Assembly (NCBI GenBank): GCA_032158295.1
Contig: CM063256.1
Location: 18,707,288 to 18,771,287, forward strand
DNA length: 64,000 bases
Reading direction: 5' to 3'
Source of the DNA: Pycnopodia helianthoides
Lineage: Eukaryota > Echinodermata > Asteroidea > Forcipulatida > Asteriidae
Part shown: piece by piece, positions 1-10,800 of the stretch
Position numbering within the stretch: the stretch's first letter is position 1
How the letters are laid out: each line of letters begins with the position of its first letter
Program-made: the position numbers and the translations under genes
Notes under the pieces: model-generated
Told to the model about the DNA's origin: nothing
The model's database searches: none
The model's input: the letters and a program-made list of their open reading frames with translations, nothing else

Positions 1-93
1 CATTCTTTGACATCTAAAAAAACAAAAAAACGACCGACCGACCCAAGAAAAAAATCGGGTGAAAGGGCAATACAACAATTTTTTTTTAGGCCT

Positions 94-405
94 AATACAC
101 TTGAGACTTCAGCACTAATATAAAAACGAAGGTCCATCATTTTAACCCTACCTAGGCTGTAGCTTCAAATCATTTGATTCCAAACTCTGTCAGGAGTTTT
201 TTAAAAAAGTAAGCTTAAACTAAAATATAAGAGTTTTAATTACAGTAACTCTATCTAACACCGTAATATTACGTTAAAACGATTACTCAATTAGATTGCC
301 GTTGAAAATTTAAACCCTGTTCTATTTAATATCAACCATACTGTCCAGGTTAGTTGAAAAAACGATGCTGAGAGCTCTACAACTTTCTTGGTTATCAATC
401 AATCA
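94..405 (+). repeat. Intergenic segment duplicated at 47.3 kb
   Basis: This non-coding stretch is a diverged direct copy of about 47300-47690. Shared landmarks in the same order include a track ending in acacttgagag/acacttgagac, the words ttttaaccct and aatatcaaccata, and caggttagttgaaaa near the end. I see no coding potential in either copy. The pair is one of several segmental duplications that link the left and right parts of the window. Confidence 0.6.
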
Positions 406-624
406 ATCAAATTTACTATAAGAATAACAATCTGTTTGTTTGCCTGAAAATACATATAAATTTGTCTTTGTTATACACAGTGACAATTACCGCTATTGTA
501 TAGTGCATTGCTCCTACTTGAAATGCGTGAAGATATTTTCGAAAAAAAACAATAATCTATACAAATTGTAGAACTGTTCTACTCAACCAATGTAAAGAGA
601 TCAATTTTGGGGTGGAGCACAATT

Positions 625-697
625 GACTAGATCGGGAATGAACATGCGACCTCCAGGATAACGTATCGGCGCTCTACCAACTGAGCCGTATAGCCAT
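625..697 (-). repeat. tRNA-derived SINE head (relic)
   Basis: On the minus strand this reads as a tRNA-like unit. It has an A-box region (GGCTCAGTTGGTAGAGCGC) and, about 25 nt later, a decayed B-box region (GTTCATTCC). The anticodon arm does not form cleanly and no acceptor stem closes, so this is not a functional tRNA gene. A tRNA-derived short interspersed element is the likeliest reading. Confidence 0.5.
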
Positions 698-787
698 AGT
701 TATTTGGTTTCCCATTTTGTTCAACCCTAGAACAGTCAGTTTCAATTGTGGATTATTAATCATAAACAAAAAATAATTTTGAAGAAA

Positions 788-798
788 CCCCCCCCCCC

Positions 799-831
<33 letters not shown>
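788..831. repeat. Poly-C/poly-A homopolymer tract
   Basis: About 11 C followed by about 33 A. Similar C/A or T/G homopolymer pairs recur at 31164-31200, 34442-34472 and 43557-43592. The open frame running through it on the minus strand is an artefact of the homopolymer. Confidence 0.85.
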
Positions 832-833
<2 letters not shown>

Positions 834-1208
834 ACTGAGTCAAAACAGCTTATAGCTTCTCTCATGTTAAATTGTAAAGAAATAAGGCACTATTTGATTC
901 TTAATTATCGCGAGCTGCAATTGTTCCGTCAATATTTAAGACTCGAAACCATTACCCCTTACTATTCAGAATAATATCGTATTCTAAACAATAAGTGTCA
1001 TTTTTTTTCCGAAATCACCAATCGGTCTTCGAGAAAGACTATGCTAGAATCGAAAAGACAGGCCACTAACTAATTTTTTGTATTTGTTAAAAAAAAATAC
1101 TGTTATTACATGTTTTCGTTGATGACTTAACTAAAGCAGGTGCCACTTTTTTAACAAGGTGTGTTTACTCGAAAAGCGTTACAATAATAAAAAAAAAAAA
1201 GAAATCCG

Positions 1209-1262
1209 TGATCAAAACGTATATTTTATAAGTTTACCAATTCTGTAATGTTCCTTTAAGGA
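1209..1262 (+). repeat. Fragment of a MITE family also at 22.4 and 59.9 kb
   Basis: The end motif (accaattctgtaatgttcct then TTAA) matches the terminus of the fuller copies at 22392-22822 and 59925-60320. Only the terminal 50 or so bases remain here. Confidence 0.6.
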
Positions 1263-1407
1263 TAGAACTGTTCCTGAACTGTTTTTTGTTTTGTTTTACG
1301 GTTTCTGCCTTACTCAGTTGCATTCCGTGTACGATCGCAATGTTTTTTCGTATGTTGACGACCGGGAACTTTTGCATTTTCAGGCAACAAACACATCTAT
1401 AATGTCG

Positions 1408-1850
1408 TTTATAATAATAATATAAAAATATAATAATAACAGTGGCTTCTTATATAGTGCTCATATCCGTCACTCAGTGACGCTCAAGGCGCTTCAACAT
1501 TCAGTATTTTTCTGCAAAGTATTGTGGAGCTACGTTTTTGAAGTATATGACCTATTCCTTTACATAGCATCATGTAATGGTTTTACAAGGTGCTGTGGCG
1601 CAATATGCTGCCAATCAAACCAGTAACACCGGGGCAAACCCCTTCTCTTTTCGATAACTGCCCTGGGTTCTTTTTACGTACATTACACAACACACGGGAC
1701 CAACGGCTTTACGTCCCATCTGAAGGACGCAGCAATAATGGTTAAGTGTCTTGCCTAAGGACACAAGTGTCACGACCGGGAATGGAACTACATTTGAATA
1801 TACCACCACCCTCAGAAAAAAATGGACTCGTCCAAGCAGTTTCAACGGCC
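1408..1850 (-). repeat. tRNA-type SINE, body and 3' tail
   Basis: Read on the minus strand, the body carries landmarks shared with copies at 3700-3915 and 13500-13985: caagtgt, taaagccgttggtccc, ccccggtgtt and ttggcagcatattgcgcca. The 3' end is a LINE-like tail (gagcgtcactgagtgacgg) followed by an A/T-rich microsatellite near 1408-1440. The head is degraded here. The 128-residue open frame across it is not a gene. Confidence 0.65.
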
Positions 1851-1869
1851 AAGAGGACAAACACTTACT

Positions 1870-3590
1870 CTTGTACGTGTATGCAAGCTTGATAAGGTAC
1901 AACATGTCATAATGAGGGAAGCTCCTGGTTGGACATCGAAAATGAATAATTAATTTACTTCCCATCCTGTGTTGTCTGCATACCCGATGCATAATCTGCA
2001 AACCAGCATATCCGAGCCCCCCCCCTTTCGTCCCAGACTGGACGAAGTAAAAGAAGCACGTTACACCTTGGGAAATTACAGACCCGACAAAGCGGTCGTG
2101 TGCGGAAGGTAAAAAACGAGTACGGATGACCTACGCACAGTAGTAGTACGGAAGTCGTGCTCAGTGTGATACACAGTGTGTACGACGTCTTAATATTCGG
2201 GGTGAAAACTGCAACCGCCTTGAACAGCATGTATTCCGAAATAGAGTTATTTTCTTTCAACAAACTCATTTTGGTTTGATTGAGTATTAGACCATACCAA
2301 GCATAAATAAATACATAAACTCAATAAAGCACTACAGGGTAAATATTAACAGATCACATTTAAAACCCCAATAACCATCTTTACGCATTACATGTAACTT
2401 ATTTCTGATTGTCGAACCGTGTCGACTATTGTTTCTATTTAGTTGATTATTATTGTTTTGTCGATCATTTTACACACAAAAACAGTTTTAATATTTTGTG
2501 TCTCTCTTTGTTATTGATATATCATCAGTAAATCTCATGGACAAACAAGGTATTTGGTTTTCAAACTTAAAAATCCAACTCTCCCTTGTTTTATCACATG
2601 CAGAGACACTCTGTTATTTGCATGTCTCTGGTAAGTTTTGACTTTGGGGGGGGGAGGGTAAAATATAGTAAGGAATAACATTACTTACCATGTAGGGGTG
2701 ATTCTCTGCGACAGGTTGATCTGAAACTGGAGAATGCCCTTTTCTGTAAAGCTGACACGTTTTCTCCATCAGCTGCAGAGATCGATGTAGAACACATTTC
2801 TCCCTTCATGGGCAAGACGTAAAAAATCACGGCCAAAGTGAACGCCAGAAATAGGGAAAACATATCACGCGACATTTTCTTCACTATCGCATCCATGTTT
2901 GGTAGAAGTCACCGAGACCGAAGAGATTGATTCTACAATACAAGTAGAGGCGTGCTAGCCGTTTCTTGTTCTGGTATTGTAAGGTATAGCTGCGTTGTAC
3001 TTAATGAACTGCACGACGATTGTTTCAGAGTGCGGTGCCCATGGCAACCGTAATCAGGCCTTGCGAGATTACATTTTCTGCAAGGGGCTATTGTTTTTTC
3101 CTCTTCCAAAGACAGTATTGTTGTCCAAATGCTTTAGCACTTGGCAAAATCGTTTATTTTGAAATAAATAATGTAAAGCGCCGGTATCCGGCGCATTAAA
3201 CAATAAAACAAACCAATTAAACAGAAAAAACGAGTTATGACTAGATGAGTTTTGAGTGACTATTTGAACGTTGACAAGAATTCTAGTTGGCGCAAGTGTT
3301 GGGGAATAACCTAAATATAACATTATATTTTAAGTACGGTGGTCACTGTTCGGGACGCCTTACAGTCGTTGGTTGATCATATTTTGTTGTCATATCTATT
3401 ATTATTATTTTTGTTTTGGATTTCCACTAATAAGGTAACTCTGATTAGGCCTGGTTGACGATTCTATGTTTTTTTTTTTTGTCATGGAAAGTTGGAAGTT
3501 TGACATAGGTTAAACTCCTAAATACGGGCAAAAACCACAAAATCCTAGATAGCCGCCGCATACGGCGGCTATCTTAAGTTCCTACATTTA
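1870..3590 (-). repeat. Segmental duplication block B, copy 1 (inverted)
   Basis: This block is an inverted copy of 38200-39840 and shares its central part with 19400-20920. It contains the 208-nt signal-peptide exon, a 5' flank with the same words before the ATG, a repeat tail (gctcggatatgctgg) and a GCCGCCGCATACGGCGGC hairpin at 3550-3572 that matches 38222-38240 in copy 3. The copies are collinear but clearly diverged, so the duplication is not recent. Confidence 0.75.
2689..2896 (-). CDS. Signal-peptide exon B1, secreted protein of unknown family
   Basis: A first coding exon of 208 nt: 69 codons plus one base, then a consensus donor (G|GTAAGT). It starts at an ATG in a conserved setting. 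The product has a short basic start, a hydrophobic core (about residues 10-30, FSLFLAFTLAVIFYVL) typical of a signal peptide, and then a segment with two cysteines and a dibasic site (ALQKR|AFSSF). Copies at 19640 and 38741 (+) have the same length, start context and donor. Conserved length and frame across three diverged copies argue for past or present function. No downstream exon is visible on the minus strand before the window edge. I do not recognise the family; a secreted or prohormone-like precursor is possible but unproven. Confidence 0.6.
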
Positions 3591-3699
3591 ACACAAATGA
3601 GTCAGAAAACACTTTGGTTTAGGTAAACAAAACAAAACAAATTTCAATTTTGATGAACAAAAATAATAAAAAATAAAAAATAAAAATATTAAAAAGCAT

Positions 3700-3915
3700 T
3701 AAAACTGTTTGACCGACACTGCAACTATTGGGGTTATTTTACGTGCATTACACAATACACGAGACCTACGGTCTTATATCCTATCCGAAGGACAAAGCAT
3801 TATTGGTTATAATGTCTTGCTAAAAGGGCACAAGTGTCAAGACCGGGACTCGAACCCACACTCTGCTGAACAGAAACACCAGCGCCTGAGTCCGGTTTTC
3901 TTTTCCGCTCGGCCA
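3700..3915 (-). repeat. tRNA-derived SINE with Ser/Leu-like head
   Basis: On the minus strand the element begins with an A-box-like GTGGCCGAGCGG and has a perfect B box (GGTTCGAGTCC) about 60 nt later, the spacing expected of a class II tRNA (Ser or Leu type). The same body as at 1408-1850 and 13500-13985 follows. This copy shows that the whole family is tRNA-derived. The 126-residue plus-strand frame across it is spurious. Confidence 0.75.
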
Positions 3916-5300
3916 CGACACACCGAGAAAGATGGTTTCCGAACCGTATCCCAGTTAGAAGTGACATTTGTACTTGTAACTTGGGTTGAGGGTTACCCTT
4001 GGGGAAAGGAACATTGGTGTTGTTTGTGGGTGAAAAGGTCAAAGGTAAAGGTCAAAATGGTGATATATAGGCTAGCCAAATGGTTGTGATTTTATCTTAC
4101 CTATCCCCGTTGTGCTATTTTTTTTTTTACCCTTAAGTTGTGTTATTTTTTGCCAGTTACTAGGTAAAACAAGTTTTTGTGCACAATTTGAGTTGTCGTT
4201 GTGTTCCTTTTGGAAGGGCTGTCGTTGATTTTTTTAAATATTTAAAAACAAGCAGTAACAAATAAGTTAAGACTCTTATTTAACAATATCATCTTGAAAA
4301 GAATGGGGATGAGGATTGGAGGTCATCAGAAGAAACACTAACGTTATCCATTTATATCACAATTTGTTTGTTCAACTGAAACAGTACACTCTTGTCTGAA
4401 CACAATTGAACTGGCTTTGTACAATTTCTCTATGACGGTCACAACCATTCAATCACCTTGAATAACACAATTTGGGAGGGGGTGGTGGGGGTACAGCCAC
4501 CCTGAATTACCGTTATTCATTTCAATTGCCGCGCAACGGGAATAAACTTGATAATACTAACACATAATCCCCACCCAAAACAATAACTATGCCATTGACG
4601 AAAAAAAAAAATACAAATGACTGTTTGTACATGGTCAATGGACGTTAAAATGATGGAATCCCAGCAATATTTAAATGTAAGTGTTTAATTAACCACCATG
4701 TCATATTATTAATTACTTACGTATTTTAATCGTGGCTTAATCTTTAGTCACAAATATTTACGGTAGGAATAACAAGACAACGGTAGTTTTGGCTGGTCAC
4801 CAACTTCCGCTTGGCAATACTTAATCTGAATACTTACTCAGGCTGATTTATTGTTTAACTGCACTCTGTTTCCCAAGATGCGTTGCGGTATATATTTTTA
4901 GATGACGCTTGTGCATATGGGCCAATGATATTGCTTGGATCGACGAGTAGGGGTCATAATGCGCACCTTCTTTTGCCCGTCCCCCCTCCACCAAATGAAA
5001 ATGTCTGGTTTCCCCTTTGCTCGCATACGATGCTTTACTTTAGGAGGATAACAAAAAAATGCTTTGTATTGACTCCTTGCACCATCTTGCAACAACGTCA
5101 CACGCCGCTACTGTTTGCCAAGCTTGTCACTTTGGGAGTCAAATTGCACGTACAATTAAAGTAAGCGTCTAGCCGCCGCTTCGCCTAATTAATTGGCACT
5201 GCACTGTATAATACACGGGAACATTGACCCCCAAAATGAAACGACAAAAATGTTGGTGTCAACACCTTACTCGTATGTATTTCATTTTGTGTGAACTTAT
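3916..5300. other. Intergenic stretch, nothing recognised
   Basis: AT-rich DNA with short homopolymers and a G-rich patch near 4470-4495. Open frames of 67-93 codons at 4883-5164 on both strands lack splice or homology support. Confidence 0.6.
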
Positions 5301-5339
5301 ACGGAAAATTACTTTTACGACAGATTCGTTGGGATTATT

Positions 5340-6318
5340 TTAATCAACTGAAAGCCAAGTACACGGTACTCCGGATGCAGTCCATGTTGCCTCAATGTCA
5401 GTCCGGATTCGAACTGGATCCAAAAAGCCCCGCTCAATTGGATACTACCCCACAATGAACCGCCTGCTGCAACACTCAGCCGTATAGAAGGGGAAGAGGT
5501 TCCCGATACACCGGTAACTGTAAGGCTACCTTCTACAGTTCCAGAAATACTAAATGTAGACATACCGCCTGACCAAGTCATTTTGTCGGAGGAGATTTCT
5601 GTCGAAGAAGAATAACAATTGAGCAAAATTTTACAGTGTGTTAAAAGAAGCCGAAACGAAAAATCTCAAACAACCTAAATTCAGGGTGTTTTGAAAGCAG
5701 TTTTTTTTTAAATACAAGAATGATAAATTAATGATTTGAAATGCAACGAGCATGTCAAAATTCTGCTTAAAGTTTTGAAGACGACAAAATATCAATTAAA
5801 TCGTTCCAAATCTTGGCTCTGTTTGTTTAGCTCTAGCAGTGATTACATTTTACCGGGTAGTTTCATAATTTATTTATTGAAAGTTAAAGGTTGGACTGAA
5901 CAATAAAGCCAGGATGACAACAGATAAGTAAGAAAACAGATGCCTGAACAACTGTGCTTCACATTGTAAATGACTAAAGAAAACAATAAATTGACTATTG
6001 TTGTGTTTTACATGTCTACAAATCAATAAACAAATAAGGACCGATTAAAATCATTGGGGTAAGTAGCTAAAGATAATAATCGGCCACCTACGAATTATAT
6101 TCCTGTTGCCTCTTTCATTATCTGACGTTGACGAATGTATGGTCTCAATAGTTATCCTGTCCACTCCATAATTGGCTTGATGCTGAAGTGGAACTGAACA
6201 TCCCCCTCGATGGGTAGATACCTTGACTTCTGATCAGCTTGAACCAATAACGTCACTTGATTACACGTTGGCATGGAAACCATTGAAGTGTTAGCGACAT
6301 CGGTTGGAGTCGGAACAG
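5340..6318 (-). pseudogene. Frameshifted paralogue of gene A1 (exons 3 and 4)
   Basis: Two minus-strand exons match the last two exons of gene A1. Exon 3-like: 6318-6092, after an acceptor (cttctag) and before GTAGGT. It is 227 nt against 228 in A1 and shares the TCNQV / VCDQV cysteine motif and an FHFSI / LDFSL strand. Its frame hits TAA after EWTG and reopens one base over. Exon 4-like: 5598-5340, after cgacag. It keeps a GAFWIQF / GLAYVQF segment and ends GVPCTW, like GVPCSW in A1. The spacing between these blocks is 29 nt against 24, so the conserved end lies in another frame. Exons 1 and 2 are not visible upstream, where the N gap lies. Two frame breaks make a pseudogene likely; sequencing error is possible because the flank near the gap is poor. 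Confidence 0.6.
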
Positions 6319-6527
6319 CTAGAAGAAGAAACGAGGGCGAGATTTAAGTCGAGGGATTACATTTTTTGGTCGATAATTAAGACTCAAAACCAGTGCCCTT
6401 ATTATTCAGAATATTAAGGTTATTGTATTCAGAACAATAGGGTCAATATTTCGAACTCAACAAACGCAGGTGTATATATTTAAAAGTTTAAGTGATACCA
6501 TGTTAGAAAAAACATAATGTAAAGGTA

Positions 6528-6905
6528 AAGACACTTTTGGTAACAGCTCAAAATCAGTGTCCACATTTTGTGTGATTCAACATATATATGCATGAACAAA
6601 CAGGCCTGTGAAAGATTGAGCTCAATTGGTTATCGAGGTCACAAGAAAATAGTGAAAAGAGACCCTATGTTTTTTTTGTTTTTTGTTTTTTTTTTTTCCA
6701 AGCATGGAGTTTTCACACCGTGATAAAAACCATTGTTTTATTCATTTCCAAAACGATAGCATTTAGGGGCCCACATAATTTTTAAGGGAAACCCCTTTTT
6801 AAACCCTTACTATTACTTTAAATTAAAAAACATGTAAGTTTTGTAATCGTGAACATTTTGGGGCTTTTTTGATCTTACCAATAGTGCAAGGGCCCTTAAA
6901 AAAAC
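6528..6905 (+). repeat. MITE of the TTAAAGG family, error-rich copy
   Basis: Collinear with the copies at 62978-63343 and 51762-52122 (for example gctcaattggttatcgagg and gaaaatagtgaaaagagacc), but studded with extended homopolymers not seen in the others. It lies just before the scaffold gap. Confidence 0.65.
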
Positions 6906-7039
6906 AAAACGTAGTTTACTCAATGTTTTGGACTTTTACAAAAAAAATTTAAAAGTTTATTTGATTTTAAAAAAATTTTTTATTATTTTTTAAAAAACCC
7001 CGCAGCGAGGGGCTTTTTTCCGGGGTTTCCAAAGGCCCC

Positions 7040-7139
7040 NNNNNNNNNNNNNNNNNNNNNNNNNNNNNNNNNNNNNNNNNNNNNNNNNNNNNNNNNNNNN
7101 NNNNNNNNNNNNNNNNNNNNNNNNNNNNNNNNNNNNNNN
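7040..7139. other. Assembly gap of exactly 100 N
   Basis: A run of 100 N. The round length is the usual placeholder for a gap of unknown size. The flanks are low-complexity. Confidence 0.98.
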
Positions 7140-7349
7140 AAATTAAATAAACACTTTTGAGTCTCTCATTCTCTTGAAAACCAATCAAATATATTTCCGA
7201 ACAACTAAATTTATAATTTTTCTTTTCAATCGTTGGCAGTTCAGCCGTTTGGAATTTTAGCTATAACCCAGTAAGTCAAAACCTCGAAAAATTCAAAAAA
7301 TTCAAAACCGACTTGCTGCCAGTTTTCTTGAAGCATCCCTCCACTCCCA

Positions 7350-7880
7350 AAGCCAAATAGGTCCAACTTTAAAGCCTAATTTTATCAATTCTCCTCAAGC
7401 GTTGAAGCACAGAACCCCCAGGTTGTGATAACTTGTCATAATTACACATCTATTAATTGCAAGGTCCCCCCTCCCCCCCACCAAAAAAGTGTTATTTAAA
7501 AACAGGTTGTGGGTTTACAAATTATTATAATCAGTTTGGCGCACGAATTTTCACCTATTTCATGTGGTGCACTCTTGAAGATCATTCGTATCGAGTAACT
7601 AATGTAGAACACGGCGGCTGATTATTTGACCACCATTCTTTACTTCAAGCACGCAACACCAGTTTCAGCAACAACGAGCATCCAGAATGGAGAAGCATTT
7701 AGGATTGAGTCTTTTAATCACACTAAGTGTTTTATCAACTCTTCTGTTGTATGGTAGGTAGTGATTAAAACATTAGATCTTTGCTAATTATTTTGCAGAA
7801 AAAAAGTATTTATTTTAAACAACATTCAAACAGTTTGTTGTGACATATAATTATTTACTTCTTTGTGCGGAGTTTGTTTT
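7350..7880 (+). promoter_or_regulatory. 5' flank, exon 1 and intron 1 start of A1, duplicated inverted at 20.9-21.4 kb
   Basis: The sequence from about 300 nt upstream of the ATG to about 130 nt into intron 1 is matched on the minus strand at 20930-21425. The flank is conserved as well as the exon (gcgcacgaattttc, aagatcattcg, gagtaactaatgta), so it probably holds the promoter. I see no clear TATA box at a definite distance. Confidence 0.5.
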
Positions 7881-10800
7881 ATTTTATTTATGGTTTTACT
7901 TTTATATTTACAGACTGGAGAGAACAACAACAGCTACAGGTTCACGAACAAAATTAAACCCTCGTCATTTATTTGTTTGTTTGTATTATAGAAGTTGTAG
8001 CTGAAGTATGCCATGTAGGACAAGAGTTACACGGTACCCGTTACAAATGGGTGCTGGAAGTCCACGACCCGTGCGAGTGCACCAGGATACGTCTCGGGGG
8101 AGTCAACACTATTTCCCCGGCAAACAGATCGGCCAAGCCACGCTACATGAAGGATCTAGTCCTCGGTGGTGATGCCAACAAGATCAGAGCGTGGCTGGAT
8201 TGCCCGGAAAAGACAACCGTGGAAACAGGTACGTCGTGAACAATTGTTCCATATCTGCTAATTGTTAACAGATCTGCATTTTCTAAGCAATAATAAAACA
8301 ATATTTGTTAAACCCTATTGTGAGGGCTGCTGCTGCTGCTAGCACATAATTATTATTTCAATATTCTATTGTCTTAACCATTTATACACCGGCCAGCTCT
8401 TGCCTTCTCTCTGCTTTTCAAAACGTCTTTGTACGTATGCTGTTGCATTTTACTTGGTATTTATTGGTTTTCATTTATTATTTGATTCTTCATAATAATG
8501 CTGGTTGTTTATTATCCACTTTTCATATTGTTCAAAGTTGTTCGCATTTCGGACCATGACCGCTTTGGCATGTTTCCTAATAAACAATTTCAATTCAATT
8601 CAATTTCTTATGATATCCTGTGTTGGACCATGCCACACGTCCAGGCCCGCCGGAAGGTATTTAACCCGATTTAAGAAGTTTTCTCGGTGGCCAGATGAGT
8701 TTGTGCTCTCTCAGCGTGAGTACAAATACTCCGCCGTGTGCAGACGAACGACCGTGCACGCAGAATATACTCCACCCGGGGTTCGGGGCGATGTGCCGGG
8801 TAGCGCACTAATGGATGCTTGGTACATGCACAGTAACGAACGTCTGTTGTCTCTGTAGTATGAATCATGTAGAACCTACTTAGCAATGTCCTATCAGTAC
8901 AAGTTGTATACAATATCAAAGCTTAGGTCATGAATTTAACACAAAACATAAATACCTGAACATAGATATTTAATTGACTTAGTTTTAATGTCATGAACAT
9001 TTAATTAGCAAAAATTAAGACCACCATAATATGAATGTCCCACTCCGTTTGTGTTAAACAAATTCAAAGGGATGTGCGACGCGGTGTGTTTAGTAGGGCC
9101 AATATACAGTTTGACCCCCCAAAATGGTAACAAAAGGTTTTCCAACGGTTTCAGGTACTAATGTACATCCAAAATAACATATTAAAAATCTAAGAAATAC
9201 AGAGTACCGGAGAGCTGTTTTTTCATCAAAATGGCGTCTAAGATGGCCGACAATATCCTAAAATGACTATAAGTCAATCATTATTCACCCTACAGTTATA
9301 ATGTTGGTGCCTATCCCATGGTTTTAGGGGTCAGAGAACTCATTCAGACCAATCAAAGGGTCATTGAATAATCAGGTAACCTAAAATTCCAAGATGGCGT
9401 CCAAAATGGCCACAAAACACTAAAATGGCTATAAGTCATTTCATATTCACCATTGGAGTTTAATTTTTTGTGTCTACATCTATCTTGTACGGATCAAGAA
9501 ACCCACTAAGACCAATACGAATTCAGCAAGTAATCAGGTAACCTAAAAATCAAAGATGGCGTCCAAAATGGCGTCCAAAATGGCGTCCAAAATGACTGTC
9601 AGAGTTTGTCTTCTAACCCAAGTGTTGTAGAAGGGAGACCTATAGTCTAATTGCCTTACGTATACCTCACGGTAGCCTAGACACCACCGTGTAATAAAGG
9701 ATTTCACTAAACAATTGAATGCATAGAACGAGTGTACCGACTAGTTATAAAAGATCTAGACATTGAATACACTCCGCATAAATGGAAGAAGAATTCAAAA
9801 ATAGCACGTTTTGCAGTGTATTGTGACTGGCGTGCAGGCAAGGGGAGTCACTAGGTGTTTGGGAGACATAGTTGAATAAGGGTGGTAAAAGGGGAGGGTT
9901 GTAAGGGAGGAAGGGAGGGGGTGATTGAAAAAATGGAGGGTGAGGGAGGTGTAGAGGGGTTAATGTCCGGGGTGTTAATGAGGGGGTAGTGTTAGGGGTT
10001 AGGATAGGGAGAGGCTAATGTCAGTGGTGTAAATGAGGGCAAATGTTAGGGGTTAGGAGAGGGAGAGGGATGAAAGAGGTTGAAGGGAGGGTGTAGAGGA
10101 CGCGGGGAAAGGTAATATATGGGGTATAAGAAGGGGATATGGGGTGGCGGTGGGTATGGGAAGGGGTTAGTGGTGTGGGGAGACGGTATATGTGGGTGGT
10201 ATGTGGGGTAGGGGTGGGTATGTGGGTGGTATATGACGTAGAGTGGGTATCGGAATTAGGGGTTAGGGGTGCTGGGAGAAGGTGGGTGGTATATGGGGTA
10301 GGGTGGGTATGGGAAGGGGTTAGGGGTGTAGGGAAAAGGTATATGTGGGTGGTATATGCGGTAGGGGTGGGTGTGGTAAAGGGTTAGGGTGTGGGGAGAA
10401 GGTTTATGTGGAGTGGGTGGTATATGGGTAGGGGTTGGTATGAGAAGGGGTAAGGGGTGTTGAGAGAAGGTATATATGGGTGGTATGTAGGGTAGGGTGG
10501 GTATGGGAAGGGGTTAGGGTGTGGGAGTAGGTTTTATTTGGGTGTTATGGGTAGGGTGGGTATGGGAAGGGGTTAGGGGTTGGTATGGGAAGGGATTAGG
10601 GGTGTGGGGAGAAAGTATATGTAATTGGTATATGGGTTAGGGGTGGGTATGGGAAGGGGTTAGGGGTGTTGGAAGAAGGTGTATTTAGGTGGTATATTGG
10701 GTGTGGTAGATGTGAGGGAAGGAAGGCTCGGAAAGGGACATGAGGAAATTGGTGGAGAGTGGGAAAAGGGGTTGATGGTAGGAGAAGTTGGGAAATGGTA

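Noticed and set aside
625..697. Functional tRNA gene
   Set aside because: A- and B-box regions are present but the acceptor and anticodon stems do not form; better read as a SINE head.
674..865. Minus-strand frame with a long poly-Phe run
   Set aside because: Created by the poly-A tract; no homology or splice support.
10139..10387. 82-codon Gly/Val/Trp-rich frame
   Set aside because: Lies in the G-rich minisatellite; composition alone explains it.
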